Program-made: the position numbers and the translations under genes | Source: Neocallimastix lanati (nom. inval.) | Lineage: Eukaryota > Neocallimastigomycota > Neocallimastigomycetes > Neocallimastigales > Neocallimastigaceae | Assembly (NCBI GenBank): GCA_016946835.1 | Contig: JACVTC010000023.1 | Location: 535,001 to 599,000, forward strand | DNA: 64,000 nucleotides | Direction: 5' to 3' | Notes under the pieces: generated by a model | What the model saw: only the letters and a program-made list of their open reading frames with translations | Told to the model about the DNA's origin: nothing | Database searches by the model: none | Part shown: positions 13,544-25,569 of the stretch, one piece after another | How positions within the stretch are numbered: the stretch's first letter is position 1 | How the letters are laid out: each line of letters starts with the position of its first letter

Positions 13544-16029
13544 ATGAAAGTAAATTATTTAAGTTTAGCATTATCTTCATTGATAGCATTTGCTAATGGT
13601 AAATAATAAAAAATAATTTTTTTTTTGAAATAATATATTTCATAAAATAATAATTACATATATTAATAACCATTTTTTAATTTTAAAACTTTTATTCATT
13701 ATTAGCTGCCAGCTGGAAATTTAATGTTGTAAATATATATGGAACTGATTATGATATAGGTGTTAAATATAATAATCAAGTTACAAAAATGACTTCTGAA
13801 ATATATCCTTGTAAGATTTAAATTTATTATTTATTATTTCTTATTTTTTATATTAATTTAAAATAATATAATAACCATTACTACTATTAATAGTACTAAT
13901 ACTAATTAATAAAATTATATCAATGTACATTTATTAATTTAATAATATAAAAATTTTTTTAAATAAAATAGTATATACAACTACCATAAATTCTGGTGAA
14001 AGTACTACTTATAAGTACGTTTTATTAGATAAAAATGGAAAAGTTGTAGAAGAAGAAGAATTCAACAGAACTTATAATTCAAATACTGGTAGCATTAATG
14101 AAGTTTATGATAGGTATAAATATTTTATTTAAAAAATTAAAAATATATATATAATTTGTAGTATTAATAAAATATGTTAATATTATTGAAATAATGAATA
14201 TATATATTAATTATATAAATTAATTTTTTTTTAATTTTTTTCATATCACTCTTTTATATGATATATATGTATATAAATTTTATAGAGAAACAAAGAATGT
14301 TAATGTACCAAGTCTTCCAAAGGTTTATGAAAACCTTTATGCTAGTGGTACTGAAAGTTATCAAGATTTTGCAAAGAATGAAATTTATACTATTTGGGCA
14401 AATTGTGATGAGGATGCCTACACAAGTTTAAAACATAATCCATTTATTAGTAGATATCATAAAAATGAAAACTTTGCTAATTGTACTATTAATTTAATTA
14501 CTCCAAGAGAATCCTTTACTAGAAGAGGTTCTCTTCAATTGGTTGGTTACAACAGTCGTTTATTTAAAAAGTTATCTTGGAAGTTTAAGCTTGATAAAAA
14601 AGTTTTAGGTAGAAAGACCCTTAAGGTTAGAGCTCTTGCTGGTGATCCAACCCTTATGCGTGATAAATTATCCTCTGAATTATATAGATCTCTCGGTGTT
14701 CCTGTCTACAGTGGAACCTACAGTAGAGTCATGATTAATGATGATATTTGGGGTTTATACAGTATTGTGGATACTATTGGTGGAAAATGGATTGCTGCTA
14801 ATATTCATGGTGATGATAATGCTCGTGTTGGTTACAACTATAAGATGTATTCCTCTGTACCAAACGGTCCTTTCGCTTCTCTTCGTTACCTTGGTGAAGA
14901 TCCAGATACTTATGATGAAAGTGGTTCCTATGAAGTGGATGAAGTTGATAAACAAGATACTGAAGCCCCCAATCAATTTTATAGATTGGCTCGTTTCACT
15001 AAGATGTTTGAAGATTGGGGTAATAAATATAGTGAGGATCAATCTAATGCTGCTGTTGAAGCTCTCGAAAAATTCTTTGATTTAGAATCTCTTCTTAGAC
15101 AAATGGTTATTGAGAGTCTTACCGTTTCGTATGATAACTTCTGGGCTCAACTCGGTAATTATGCTCTCTACCACAACCCAGAGAGTGGTAGATATCAAAT
15201 TATTCCATACGATTTTGATGGTACTTTCTTTGGTTCCAATGGTTCTTCCTATTATGCTTCAGATTATCTTACAGATTGTATCGGCTGGGCTGATAACACC
15301 GTGCCAGATAAATACTTTGTCAATAACCTTATGAATCATCGTATTATTAAACAAAGATTCCAAAAAATTATGGGTCAAACCGTTAATAAGGTTTTCAATG
15401 TAAATGCTGTCAACAATTTCATTGATAGTGTCTCTAATTTAATTAGAGATGATGTGGAATGGAACTTTGAATTAATTGATGATCTTGATTCTGAAATTCC
15501 TGGTTATGTTAACCATTTCACTTTAAAGAACTTTGACGATAATACTAACTATAAGGTTGTCGGTTATGATGAATCTATTAATTATAATGATGCTCATTAT
15601 GGTCTTAAGCAATGGATTCAACTTAGAGGAGGTTATTGTAAAACTTATGTGGATAGCGTTCTTGGTAGCAATGCTAATTTAGAGGATACAGTAGTTCCAC
15701 CAGCTCCAGCCCCAAAGAAAACCACTGTTGCTGCACCAAAACCAATTCCAACAACTACCGTTGCTGCTAATAAGCCTACGACCACCAATGGTAAAATTCT
15801 CATTCAAACCAAACCTAGAATTGTAACAACCAGAGCAAGAGTTAGTAAAAAAGTTACAATAAAAAAGGTCGTCACCATTTCTAAATATGTTCCTTCAGGT
15901 CAAGTAAATCAAGTTGTTCCTCCATCTCAAGATGTTCAACCTGTTCAATTTGTTCCTCCTACTCAAGATGTACCCCAAACTCAAGATGTTCCACCAACTC
16001 AATTTGTTCCTCCCACTCAAAGAAAATAA
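13544..16029 (+). CDS. CotH-kinase-family secreted protein
   Basis: Four exons: 13544-13598, 13706-13810, 13972-14113 and 14286-16029. All junctions are GT..AG and keep phase, giving 681 aa. The first 18 codons are a typical signal peptide, cut from the rest by an intron in the Ala-Asn-Ala region. Residues about 100-560 form a CotH domain, with the conserved YDNFWAQLGNYALYH stretch followed by IIPYDFDGTFFG (acidic DFD at 410-412, probably metal/nucleotide site). CotH proteins are atypical secretory-pathway kinases, first known from Bacillus spore coats. They are abundant in anaerobic fungi, often with dockerins. No dockerin is visible here. The tail (from about 567) is Pro/Thr/Lys-rich and ends in degenerate VPPTQ repeats (645-681), probably a surface or glycosylated stalk. 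The start is chosen because it supplies the signal peptide and in-phase joins. Substrate unknown. Confidence 0.87.
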
Positions 16030-16433
16030 ACAATAACAATAATACACATATAAATAATACACATAAAAATAAATAAAAAAAATTTTTTAGACCATAAAAT
16101 GAATTAATTATATATGTATATTTTTATAATCTAAATTTTCTTTTTTTTTTTTTTTTTTTTATATTATCAATACTTTTTATAATACTTTATTTTTTTTTAA
16201 TCAAATCTTTTGTATACAATTTCTTTTTTTTTATTATTTTTTTTTTTTATTTTATTTCATTTTAAAATATAATTTATATAAAACTTAATACTTAAAATAA
16301 TAATACGTAAAATAAAAAAAATAATGATAATAATAAGTATATCATTTATTTATTTATAATAAAAAAAAATAAAAAAAAATTTCATATCATAATAAACTAA
16401 AAATAAGAGAAACGTGATTATTAGAATAAATAA

Positions 16434-16469
<36 letters not shown>

Positions 16470-17081
16470 TTATTTATTTTATATTTTTGTAATATATATA
16501 TATTTTTTGTTTTATTATCAATAATTTTTATAATGCCTTACATTAATAGTTTTATTTATTTATTTATTTATTTATTTATTATTATTATTAGTTTTATTTT
16601 TTATATTTAATTTAAATTTTATTTTATATATTTTTTTTAATTATTTTTTAATTTCTATATTGTTAATTAAATATAGCTGAGGAGGTATTACTATAAACGC
16701 TTCTCTTGGTACAGGGAATGATAGTTTACATAGAATATTAATATTAATGATAGTTCTGTAGAAGTTTGGTATACTGATTTCATTTCATTTTTATTTCTGT
16801 TTTAATCAAGTTTTTTTTTAAGATTGTTTTAATCATGAAGGATTTTGGAACTATTTAGTTTTTTTTTCTTTACTAACTTTTTTATTTCTTTTATCGTTTG
16901 TTTATTATTATATATATACTTTTATATTTAATAATTTTATATATACTCTATTTTTTCTTTTTTTACCTTTTATCCTTTTATATATATATATTTAGTGTCT
17001 TGTCTGAGCCAGGTAAGTATAACTTTTTATTTTCCTTTTTCTTTTTATTCTATTTCTCTCTGTTCCTTTATCCTTCATTTT

Positions 17082-17128
<47 letters not shown>

Positions 17129-17439
17129 AATGAATCGTGTACTTATCTTTCCTTTCTTTCTTCTACTTTACTGATTATTATGTTAATATTTTATTATCTT
17201 TATTCTTTTATTTTATATGAATTCTTACTTTAAAATATTCCAGTTTAATACATTAATCCTACTACAAAATTTGATCTATTATTCTCAACAATGCTCAAAC
17301 TTCAATGATATTATTACAATTAAAATATATATATATATATTAAGAACAAATTTACCTAGAATTATCTTATCACTCAACCTATTTTTTAGTTATAATTATC
17401 ACAAATTTAAACTTTAAATTCTACAGTATTATTATTTTG
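16030..17439. other. Intergenic region between CotH-like gene and LINE
   Basis: Mostly poly(T) runs and TTTA repeats. A balanced-composition patch at 16675-16860 and an isolated exon-like 17-mer at 16996-17012, bounded by TTTAG and GTAAGT, stand out. No product is recognisable. The plus-strand open frame 16898-17233 is low-complexity Phe/Tyr/Leu and is not a gene. Confidence 0.5.
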
Positions 17440-17639
17440 ATTATCTTACAACAATTGTGTACAATGAACTCGATTCTGTATAATTCAAACTTTCCCCGTG
17501 GCATCCGCCATTACGGATGTATATTCAACAAATTCTATATGAATTTCATTCATAAATTCAAAAATTAGTCAGTAAAAAAACTTTACAATTGTATCAGTAA
17601 TTTATCTAGTTCTTTTTTTAATGTCATCTTTTCAATAGT

Positions 17640-19060
17640 TAGAAAATTTTCACCAATATATGGTTCTTTTTTTATTGTTAAAGTAAATACTCCCAATAGT
17701 AATACCTTTAAACAATTGTATGATTTGTTAAATGATGGTTTTCATTCCTCAGTTAAAATTAACTATAAAGAATGTAAAGGTTATTCAAATTCTATTGACC
17801 GCAAATCCAATTATAATAAAGTTAAACTAATTAAAAAAACAAGAGAAAAGTTAAATCCTTTTTTGGTATTTCCAGAGATTTCTATACTTATCATCTTTAT
17901 TCTAGCTCTTCTTTCTTCAATTTATGCTCTAGCTGGAATATAAATGGTTGGAATTCTGAAAAGAGAGATGGTGTTATGTATTTAAATTCAGTATTTAAAC
18001 CTGTATGTATATGCCTTCAGGAAACTGGTAATATTAAGTTTTTCTCTAATGGAAACTCTCCTTCTATTTTTGGTCACGAGTCTGTTTTCCTTCGTGCTAA
18101 TTCCAAAATCCCTGGAATGCGAGGTTAATATATTAGTGTTTATAATTCTTGTTCTTATACTGCTGAAAATGCCATCTACAATTACATTATATCAGTTAGT
18201 CTGACATCATTTTGGAATCAAAAATGTTCTATTGGCAATATATACTTCCCTCAATATAGATGGCCTGAAGCTCGTTTAAATGCTTTCTCTGAAATGGAAA
18301 AATGATTAAGTAGTCATAATAAGGAAAATTCACCTGCTATTCTTTTAGGTGACATTAATATGCCCCTCGATAAACTTAAGAAGCATATTATAGAAAATTT
18401 CCCTGATTGGACTGTTGCTAATCTTACTGGTAGTAGTATTACTTATTCTAAAGGTTCCAAATCTTCTTGCATTGACCATATTATCTATAATAAAGCTATG
18501 ATTCCTCCTGTACATTGATCTTCTGCTTGCTCATTTGCAAATGATATTTCTGATCATTATCCTATTTTCTTATCTTGCAATAAGAATCTTTCAGATGGTT
18601 TTAATAAACCTATGAAAACTTTCAAATGGTCTAAACATATTTGTAATACTCAAAATACAAATATTCTATCTCACAACTGCTTTTCTGTTTTAGCAAGTAA
18701 TCTTGAATCCAAATTTGATGAAACTTCAGCAGATGATATGGTTAAAGAATTTATTAATACTTCAATCAATGTTGGTAAGGAAATTAAAGCTTTTATTCCC
18801 TCAAAATTTAAAGGCCCTGCTTTCCACTGCCCAGAGTATGTTAAGAAGATTTCAATTGCTAAACATTTAGCATATAAAAATATTAAACCTTTCTCAGATT
18901 GCCCTTCGATAGATGCTTATTTAGATCAATTTACACAATATTATAAATTATACAAAGCTTTGAAAAAGCTTAAAAGCACCTTACGTTCCAATCGTTATAA
19001 AGCAAATATTGTTAAAATTAGTAACTATAGTCGTGGTTGGCGTAGTCTTAAGAAGGCGGT
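17640..19060 (+). pseudogene. LINE AP-endonuclease (EEP) domain remnant
   Basis: Read through a frame change near 17850, the translation shows the endonuclease landmarks in order: SWNINGWN (17936 on), CLQETGN (about 18012), LGDINMP (about 18347), SCIDHI (about 18468) and ISDHYPI (about 18548). These are the Asn, Glu, Asp/Asn and Asp-His catalytic elements of exonuclease-endonuclease-phosphatase domains that nick target DNA. In-frame stops occur near 18125, 18304 and 18517; two of these fit TGG to TGA changes. The open stretch 18612-19060 that follows is the linker towards the RT. A decayed copy, not a working gene. Confidence 0.8.
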
Positions 19061-19695
19061 CTTTTTGTTGATGATATTGTTCTCATAGCGCCTAGTGAAA
19101 GAAAAATGAAGGCTCTTCTCCGTTATGTTTTTTGTTGTGCTAATAAAAATGAAATGTCTTTTGGTATCAATAAATGTGCTACAATAGTTATTAAATCCTT
19201 AAATTTTGCTTCATATCCTGGTTATGAAGAACCTACATTTCACCTTGGAATGTATTCTATCCCTAAAGGATCTGTGCATATTTACTTAGGTATCCCTTCA
19301 GTAATGACCTTTTCCTTGAACCTATTATCACTTATATGAATACTAAAGTTAGGAAATCCTTATTTTCTTTCTTAAGTTTTTTATCCAATAATAAAGTTCC
19401 ATTAACTTTTAAAAGATCTATTATTCAATCATATCTTATTAGCAAAGCATTATATTTTGCTCCACTTTTAGGTTCAAACAAAAACAATTCTAAGAATGTA
19501 CAATCTTTAATTAACACAGCATTGTTATGGCGTATTGATTCTGACTCCTCGAACAAGGAAAATTATCTTAACATTGAAAAGAAGAAAAAATGTAAAAAAA
19601 ATATATCAAAAGGAACTCAACGGCTAGTGTTTATGCCTTATCTCGTGATCTTCAAGTATTTCCATTTGCTGGATTTTGTGCTTCTTTTCAAATAA
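19058..19695 (+). pseudogene. LINE reverse transcriptase palm/thumb remnant
   Basis: After a junction near 19055 a different frame reads LFVDDIVLIAPSE, the catalytic F/Y-x-D-D motif of non-LTR reverse transcriptases. It continues into CCANKNEMSFGINKCATIV and an IYLGIP motif, and then (19336 on) a Lys-rich thumb region. The fingers and first palm motifs, several hundred residues in complete LINEs, are missing between the endonuclease linker and this motif. The element therefore carries an internal deletion. A further frame change lies near 19310. Confidence 0.8.
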
Positions 19696-19760
19696 AATGC
19701 TTTTGTAAATGGAGAAATTCTAAATGTATCATTAAAGATCTCATAAATCATATCCCTTCT

Positions 19761-20544
19761 ATGCCACGTTATTCTTGGTCGAAAAAAACACAGGTGCTCT
19801 ACAAGAAAATTAAGAAAAAGAATATCGCTAAATTCAAAGATGCTATTGAATCATATTGGTCTGATGTTGGTAAATTCCAAGGATTTAAAGGTATGAATTA
19901 TGATAACTTCAAATATATAAATACTAGAAATTTATTCAAGCTCAGCCTTGAATACCCTCATTTAAGTTTAGGTTTTAACAGGATTTTAAGATTAAGAGCT
20001 GGTTACAAATATAATACAACTATTGCAAATAAGAAGTGGTAGAATTTCTGACGACTGTCCTAAATTCTGCCCTGTAATTTCAGCTTTAGATGTGCGACAA
20101 TTCGATACTGAGGAACAGAGACATTTAAGTGAACAACTCCTAAAAAGTTCACAGGGGTCTACTGTTCCGTATATTGTGGGGCTTGCGGAATATCTTGCCG
20201 ACGTCGTACCGATATGGCAAAGGAATAATGCAGTTAGAAGTTCTGTCAGTTCTCATCAATACACATTAACTAACAGCATAGTTCCGAACACAGAACCTAT
20301 AGTAAGTAATTCAACTTCTGATGATCTTTCTTGTGGTTCAGGGGAGAGTTTAGTGGATACCACACTATCTATTTTAAAGATGTTACTTCTTTGTTTTATT
20401 ATTTTAGATTTAACTGGTGATCATGTTACTACTCGTAGTATACATCACACCAAATTTTATTTAACAGGAGGCAGGGCCAATGCCTCTGAAGGAGAAGACC
20501 ATAATTTCTTTCAAATAGTCAATTCAAATCCTAATCCGAAATAA
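19761..20544 (+). pseudogene. LINE C-terminal region, frameshifted
   Basis: Frame 19761-20042 ends in a segment typical of LINE C-termini (LSLEYPHLSLGFNRILRLRAG and onward, with an N-K junction). The sense continues in another frame from about 20023 as KSGRISDDCPKFCP. One indel near 20032 therefore breaks a formerly continuous frame. The Cys residues after the break may be what is left of a zinc-knuckle region. The downstream part (to 20544) ends in TAA, probably the original stop. Confidence 0.7.
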
Positions 20545-20894
20545 GAATTCCTTTTAAACAAGAACTCTTATAATCTGGAGGTGAGGTTCGTTTATATGAA
20601 CTTTTTTCTTGAATTTATTTATACACTTTATTTTGAATATTACTTTTTTTTTTTTTATTTCACGTTATTGTTTTAAATATTATTAATATTATTATGTTCT
20701 AAATAGATTTATAAATTATTATAAAAAATAACCATATTATTGCAATATTTAAATGAAACTTATTCACATTAAATACTATGCCAAAATCATAAATAATACT
20801 AATTTTGATGTATAAAATTATACCTCTGGTGATAACAACAACAATAATAACAACAACAACAACAACAAAAAAAAAAAAAAAAAAAAAAGGAATG

Positions 20895-21520
20895 TCTTGA
20901 ATGTAAAATTAGCAAATTAAGAAAAGAAAGCCATTTTTCTGCTTCTGAATCTTTTTACTTCCCAACCATTAGAACTTTTTCATACTGATGTTGTTGGTAA
21001 ATTGGAAACTTCTTTTCAAGGTTATATCTATTACCTTTACTTTCCTTGATGGGTTTTCCAGAAAATGCAGGATTTATCTATTAAAAAATAAATCTGATGT
21101 TTATAATAAATTTATTGAATTTTATCAATTAACTTCCAACTAATATAATATTCTATTTAAAAACTTTTAAATCTGATAATGGTTCCGAATATATGAATAA
21201 AAATGTTACCTCATTTTTGAATAATCATGGAATTAGCTTTATTCATTTTTTTCCTGATTATCCCCAAAAAAATAGTCACGCTGAACAGTTAAATTAAACC
21301 ATAAATAATTTTGGTAAAGCACTATTATATTTTGCCAAATTATCTCTTTCCTTTTGGGATTCTGTTATTCATTGTGCTGTTTTCTTATCTAACTCAAATC
21401 CACATTCTGGTATTAATTTCTTTTAAAATTTTTAATGAATTTTTTTTTTTATTTATATATGAACCTGTTGATATTTCTCACTTTAAAGTATTTGGTTGTG
21501 AAGCGTTTTTTTTTTTTTTA
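20895..21520 (+). pseudogene. Copia integrase remnant
   Basis: The translation shows a Cys-containing pre-integrase segment (ECLECKISKLRK), then the DDE triad of a retroviral-type integrase core: Asp in FHTDVVGK (about 20980), Asp in DNGSEY (about 21174) and Glu in HAEQLN (about 21279). HFKVFGCEAF follows, which marks the end of the core. Frame changes near 21045 and 21150, plus an in-frame TAA in what should be LNQTIN (about 21293), interrupt it. Confidence 0.82.
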
Positions 21521-21527
21521 TTTATAA

Positions 21528-21810
<283 letters not shown>

Positions 21811-22074
21811 ATAATATAAACAATAATAATATAAACAATAATAATATTAATAATAATGATTTTTTAGATAACAATATTAATAGAAGAAGAAGTATTCAAA
21901 AAGATAAAGATTAAGATATTCAACCATTAAATATGAGAAAAGAAATATTATCATAAAATACAAAATATAAAATCTTCGACATTATTATACAATATCCAAA
22001 TACATATAATGAAATTATGAATTCAAAAAGATTAAAAAGAATGGAACATAGCAATAAAGAATGAAATCAAAAAT

Positions 22075-22790
22075 ATGTATGATAAAAATGTTATTATGGT
22101 TGTTGATTTAATAGTATTCCAAAAAAAAATTTAATTATCATAGATACTAGATGGGTACTAGTAATTAAAAGTGATAATACTAAAAAAGCAGGATTAGCTG
22201 AAAAAAGTTGTCAACAAAAGAAAAGTGAAGATTATATTTTAACTTATTCACCTATAGTACAATCAGATAGCCATCACAATTTCATCAATTAAAGAATGGA
22301 ATCCAAAAAAGCAGCATATTTAAATACTGATATTAATGAAACTATTTATGTAAAAATTCCACAAGGCAATAAAAAACAACAACAATAATAAAGTATGATT
22401 ATTAAAAATAGCATTATATAGTTTAAAACAAGCTGGAAGTATGTGGAATGAAGTGATAACAAATTATTTATAATCCATTGGTTTCATTCAATATAAATCC
22501 AGTAAATGTTTAATGAGAAAATACAGTAAAGAAAATAAGTTAATAGCTTTATTAACTCCATAGGGAGATGATATTTTAATTTACTGGCTAAGAAAAATGA
22601 AATTAAATATATAATTAATAAATTAATAAATAAATATACTATTTCAAAAGAATATGATGCCAGAAAAATTATTGGAATAAATATTCATAAATCAAAAGGT
22701 GATTATAAAATAAATTAAGAAGAACATATAAAAAAAATATTGTTATATTATAATATGAATAAAACTTAAATTATAAGATATCTTTGCAGA
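22075..22790 (+). pseudogene. Copia reverse transcriptase (RVT_2) remnant
   Basis: Landmarks of the copia RT are visible in order: IDTRWVLVIKSD (about 22140), a segment ending EDYILTYSPIVQSDS (about 22225), KKAAYLNTDINETIYVKIPQG (22305 on), LYSLKQAGSMWNE (22411 on) and GDDILI (about 22564). The last stands where the family has Y-V-D-D. Stops at former Gln and Trp codons and single-base frame changes break the reading. No activity is expected. Confidence 0.8.
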
Positions 22791-22799
22791 AAAATATCA

Positions 22800-23577
22800 A
22801 ATGAAGAAAGAAGAAAAATGAAAAAGCTGTCGATGTTGGAAAATATAAATTATTATTTGGGTTCACTCTTATATATTGATGTAAAATCCATACCAGATAT
22901 TTCATACACAGTTAATCAAGCATCAAGAAATTGTGAAAATCCAAAAACAGTTGATCATAAAGCATTATTAATGATATTACAATATTTTAAATCTACAATA
23001 CTTAAATCAATATATTATAATGGAAAAAAAAAAAGAAAGTTAGTAGGATTTTCAGATGCTGACTATACTAATGACGAAATTACTTGAAGATCAGTAAGTG
23101 AATATATATATATATTTTTACCAGGAAATAGTCCAATTTCATAGAATTTAAAAATTTAAAGAATTGTCGCTTTTTCTACAGCAGAAGATAAATTTGTTAG
23201 TCTTACTGAATGTGTAAAAACCATGTAATATAGTTAAAAAAAAACTTATTTGAAAAAATAACTAATAAAAATGTTTTGTTTTAATAAAAATAAAAAAGTA
23301 AATAATAAAACCTGCATAGTAATAACCGAAGATAAAAATGTAAAAGGAAGATATTAAACATATCAAAATAAAGGTATAAATATATTCAAGAAAAAATAAA
23401 AGAAAGGAATATACAAATTAAAATATGCTAGAACAACTGATATACATGAAGATCCTTTAACAAAAATATCCGGTATTTAACATTATAAAAAATTTAACAA
23501 TATAATTTTTGATGATCAAAATAGACTTAAATTAAATAATAAATAGATTAAAAACGTATTATATAAATATAAATAAT
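22800..23577 (+). pseudogene. Copia RNase H remnant
   Basis: The 89-codon open stretch 22818-23087 contains GSLLYIDVKSIPDISYTVNQASRN and GFSDADYTNDEIT, the connection and first RNase H acidic motif of copia polyproteins. After a TGA the homology continues in frame with VAFSTAEDKFVSLTECVK (about 23163) and a C-terminal part with DIHEDPLTKIS (about 23440), ending near 23577. All RNase H acidic positions I can recognise are present, but stops are frequent. Confidence 0.82.
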
Positions 23578-23600
23578 AAATCTAATAAAGGCATAACATA

Positions 23601-23607
23601 GGGGGAA
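23601..23607 (+). other. Polypurine tract of the copia element; putative 3' LTR start at 23608
   Basis: GGGGGAA is the only G-run for kilobases and lies 24 bp after the end of the decayed RNase H frame. The next bases begin TGTTA, as an LTR would. The right LTR boundary could not be fixed because no upstream copy exists for comparison. Confidence 0.6.
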
Positions 23608-23823
23608 TGTTAAAATATAGAATATAAAATTAAGTACATAATAATTTATTATCAATAAAATTAATTATAAAATATATGTAATAATTATTATTTAGAAAAA
23701 ATTTTTTTTTACTATTATTATATAAAATATTATTATTATATAAAATATATATTATAAAATATTAAATTTGAACTTCCTATTTTATCAATTATAATGTAAT
23801 AAATAGATTTCAAAAAAAGAAAG

Positions 23824-23842
23824 TAATCAGACTTATTAAGTA

Positions 23843-23879
<37 letters not shown>

Positions 23880-24261
23880 TTTTATTTTTATTTTTATTTT
23901 TATTTTTATTTTTATTTTTTTTTAAGATAAACTAATTTAATAATATATGGAAAAGATTATTTATTTTTTCATCAAAAGAACAGTTAATATTATGTGATGT
24001 ATTGAATATATAATTAAATTAATGTAAGATTAATATTTATGAATTTCATAAATACATAAATATCAATTTTTTTTTAAAAAATGTTAAGTAATCAATCTTA
24101 TATTAAAGTATCTTTATTTTTTTTATCAAGATAAAGCTAATTTAAAAATATACGGAAAAGATTATTTATTTATTCATCAAAAGGACAGCTATTAATATTA
24201 TTTAAGGTAAATGTATAATTATTTAACTAAAATTAATAAATATAGATCTTGTAAATATCAA

Positions 24262-24290
<29 letters not shown>
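23824..24290 (+). repeat. Direct repeat of about 200 bp, two diverged copies
   Basis: Copy 1 (about 23824-24068) and copy 2 (about 24084-24290) share, in order, a GTAATCA start, a TAAAGTATC-like pyrimidine run, AAGATAAA(G)CTAATTTAA, a GGAAAAGATTATTTATT stretch, TTCATCAAAAG(A/G)ACAG, and a closing AATATCAAT followed by poly(T). They may be LTR-derived or a segmental duplication. Confidence 0.7.
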
Positions 24291-24297
<7 letters not shown>

Positions 24298-24299
24298 TT

Positions 24300-25034
24300 T
24301 AGAAACATCTTAAAATGGGAGACTCTAAAGTAGCTTATATTTTTATTTTATTATTTTTAAAGGAAGAAAAAAAAAAAATAAAAAACAAAAAAAACACTTT
24401 TATATTTTATTATTAATACTATGTTATTATTTTCATTTAATATATATATATATATATATACATATTTATTTTATGATATTCTATATTTAATAATTAATAT
24501 TCTTTATATAATTAATTATAAAATAAGCATATGAAAAAAAAATATTACTAATTTTTTTATATATCTAAATTAGAATAATAATATGAACTATAATAAAACA
24601 AAGCAGAATAAAAATAAAACAAAACAGAATAAAAATAAAACAAAAACATATAAAAAATAATTGATAAGGAAAATTACAATAATTCATATTTTTTTCCTTT
24701 TTTCCTTTTTTTTTTATTCTGTCTTTTTAATACTTGTTTCTATACATAATATATAATTTATATACTTATAATTAAATTTATCTAAGTAATTCATTAAATA
24801 AATTGTATTATTTATAATAAAAATGAGAAAATAAGTGTAAATTATTTAAATTATCTTTCTTTAATGACTTTTATTTTAAGTTAATTCGAGAGGATAAAGA
24901 TAAATTATAATAATTATTATTTTTATTATTTATTATATATAAAATAATGTAAAAATAGTATTTTTTTTATATATATTTATTTATTTATTTTTTAAAAATT
25001 TTCTTTTTAACAAATTATTACAATATATTATTTT
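24300..25034. other. A+T-rich spacer before the SINE
   Basis: A short phrase ATGGGAGACTCTAAAGTAGC (24316-24335) precedes simple sequence with poly(A/T) and AAAACA repeats (24597-24650). No gene is seen. Confidence 0.5.
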
Positions 25035-25046
25035 ACTTTAAATAAA

Positions 25047-25557
25047 AGAACTCCGTGAGATCGGGTCAATGGTTAGCGCGTATACTCTGAGGTCAATAGT
25101 CCGGAGTTCGATTCCACCTTACCACCCATTATAATCCATTTGACAGCCTAACCCTAAATCGAACAAGTCATCGTCTACACTATGATCGTGCTTCTCAGTT
25201 GTACGTATACATTGCCTGAAGCGGGGTGATTCCTGCGTATTGTAAATCCTCATTAGTTAATGTATCTGCGTGTTCATCACGTGTTAGGATAGATTTCCTA
25301 ATTTGGAGAAAGGTAATGTAGTAAATAAATAATAATGTTATAGTGTATGTAGTTGTGGCTTGCCGTATCCATCATCTTCAAATCTTGTGGTTATGTAATC
25401 CGTGACTGAGAGCGTCGACGCCGAAATGGTATGGCATGGGAGCACTTTGTTGTATCCTGATACACCCGATATAAAGTTTGTCTGATATTAGTTGTCTGTT
25501 GTGGCTGGGATGATATGATCAAGACCTACAAGGGATAGTCTAAAAAAAAAAAAAAAA
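25047..25557 (+). mobile_element. tRNA-derived SINE with target-site duplication
   Basis: A 511-bp GC-richer island starts with a tRNA-like head. An A-box-like sequence (TGGTTAGCGCG, 25070-25080) and a B-box (GTTCGATTCC, 25106-25115) are spaced as in RNA polymerase III promoters. The head does not fold as a tRNA, because its anticodon and T stems do not pair. An unrelated body of about 400 bp follows, then poly(A) at 25542-25557. The element is flanked by an exact 12-bp direct repeat, ACTTTAAATAAA, at 25035-25046 and 25558-25569. That is the signature of LINE-assisted retrotransposition. No protein is encoded. Confidence 0.88.
25066..25115 (+). promoter_or_regulatory. Internal RNA polymerase III promoter (A and B boxes) of the SINE
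   Basis: A box at about 25070-25080 and B box at 25106-25115 match the tRNA consensus patterns well, with 25 bp between them. They are inherited from the ancestral tRNA and would direct transcription starting near 25050. Confidence 0.7.
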
Positions 25558-25569
25558 ACTTTAAATAAA

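Larger units (their letters stand above)
17440..20620 (+). mobile_element. Decayed non-LTR retrotransposon (LINE)
   Basis: A 3.2-kb island of ordinary base composition carries, in order on the plus strand, an N-terminal region (from about 17640), an AP-type endonuclease, a linker, the palm part of a reverse transcriptase and a C-terminal region. That is the order of an EEP-endonuclease LINE. It contains in-frame stops and several frameshifts, and much of the RT is missing. The ends are uncertain. The left edge is set where complexity rises, and the right edge is placed after the last open frame and a short GC-richer patch at 20570-20600. No clear poly(A) tail or target duplication was found. 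Confidence 0.82.

Noticed and set aside
16898-17233. Plus-strand frame of 111 codons
   Set aside because: The Phe/Tyr/Leu content comes from poly(T) and pyrimidine tracts; no family resemblance.
25050-25130. Functional tRNA gene (Gln-like)
   Set aside because: A and B boxes fit, but anticodon and T stems do not pair and the sequence continues into a SINE body with poly(A) and target duplication.
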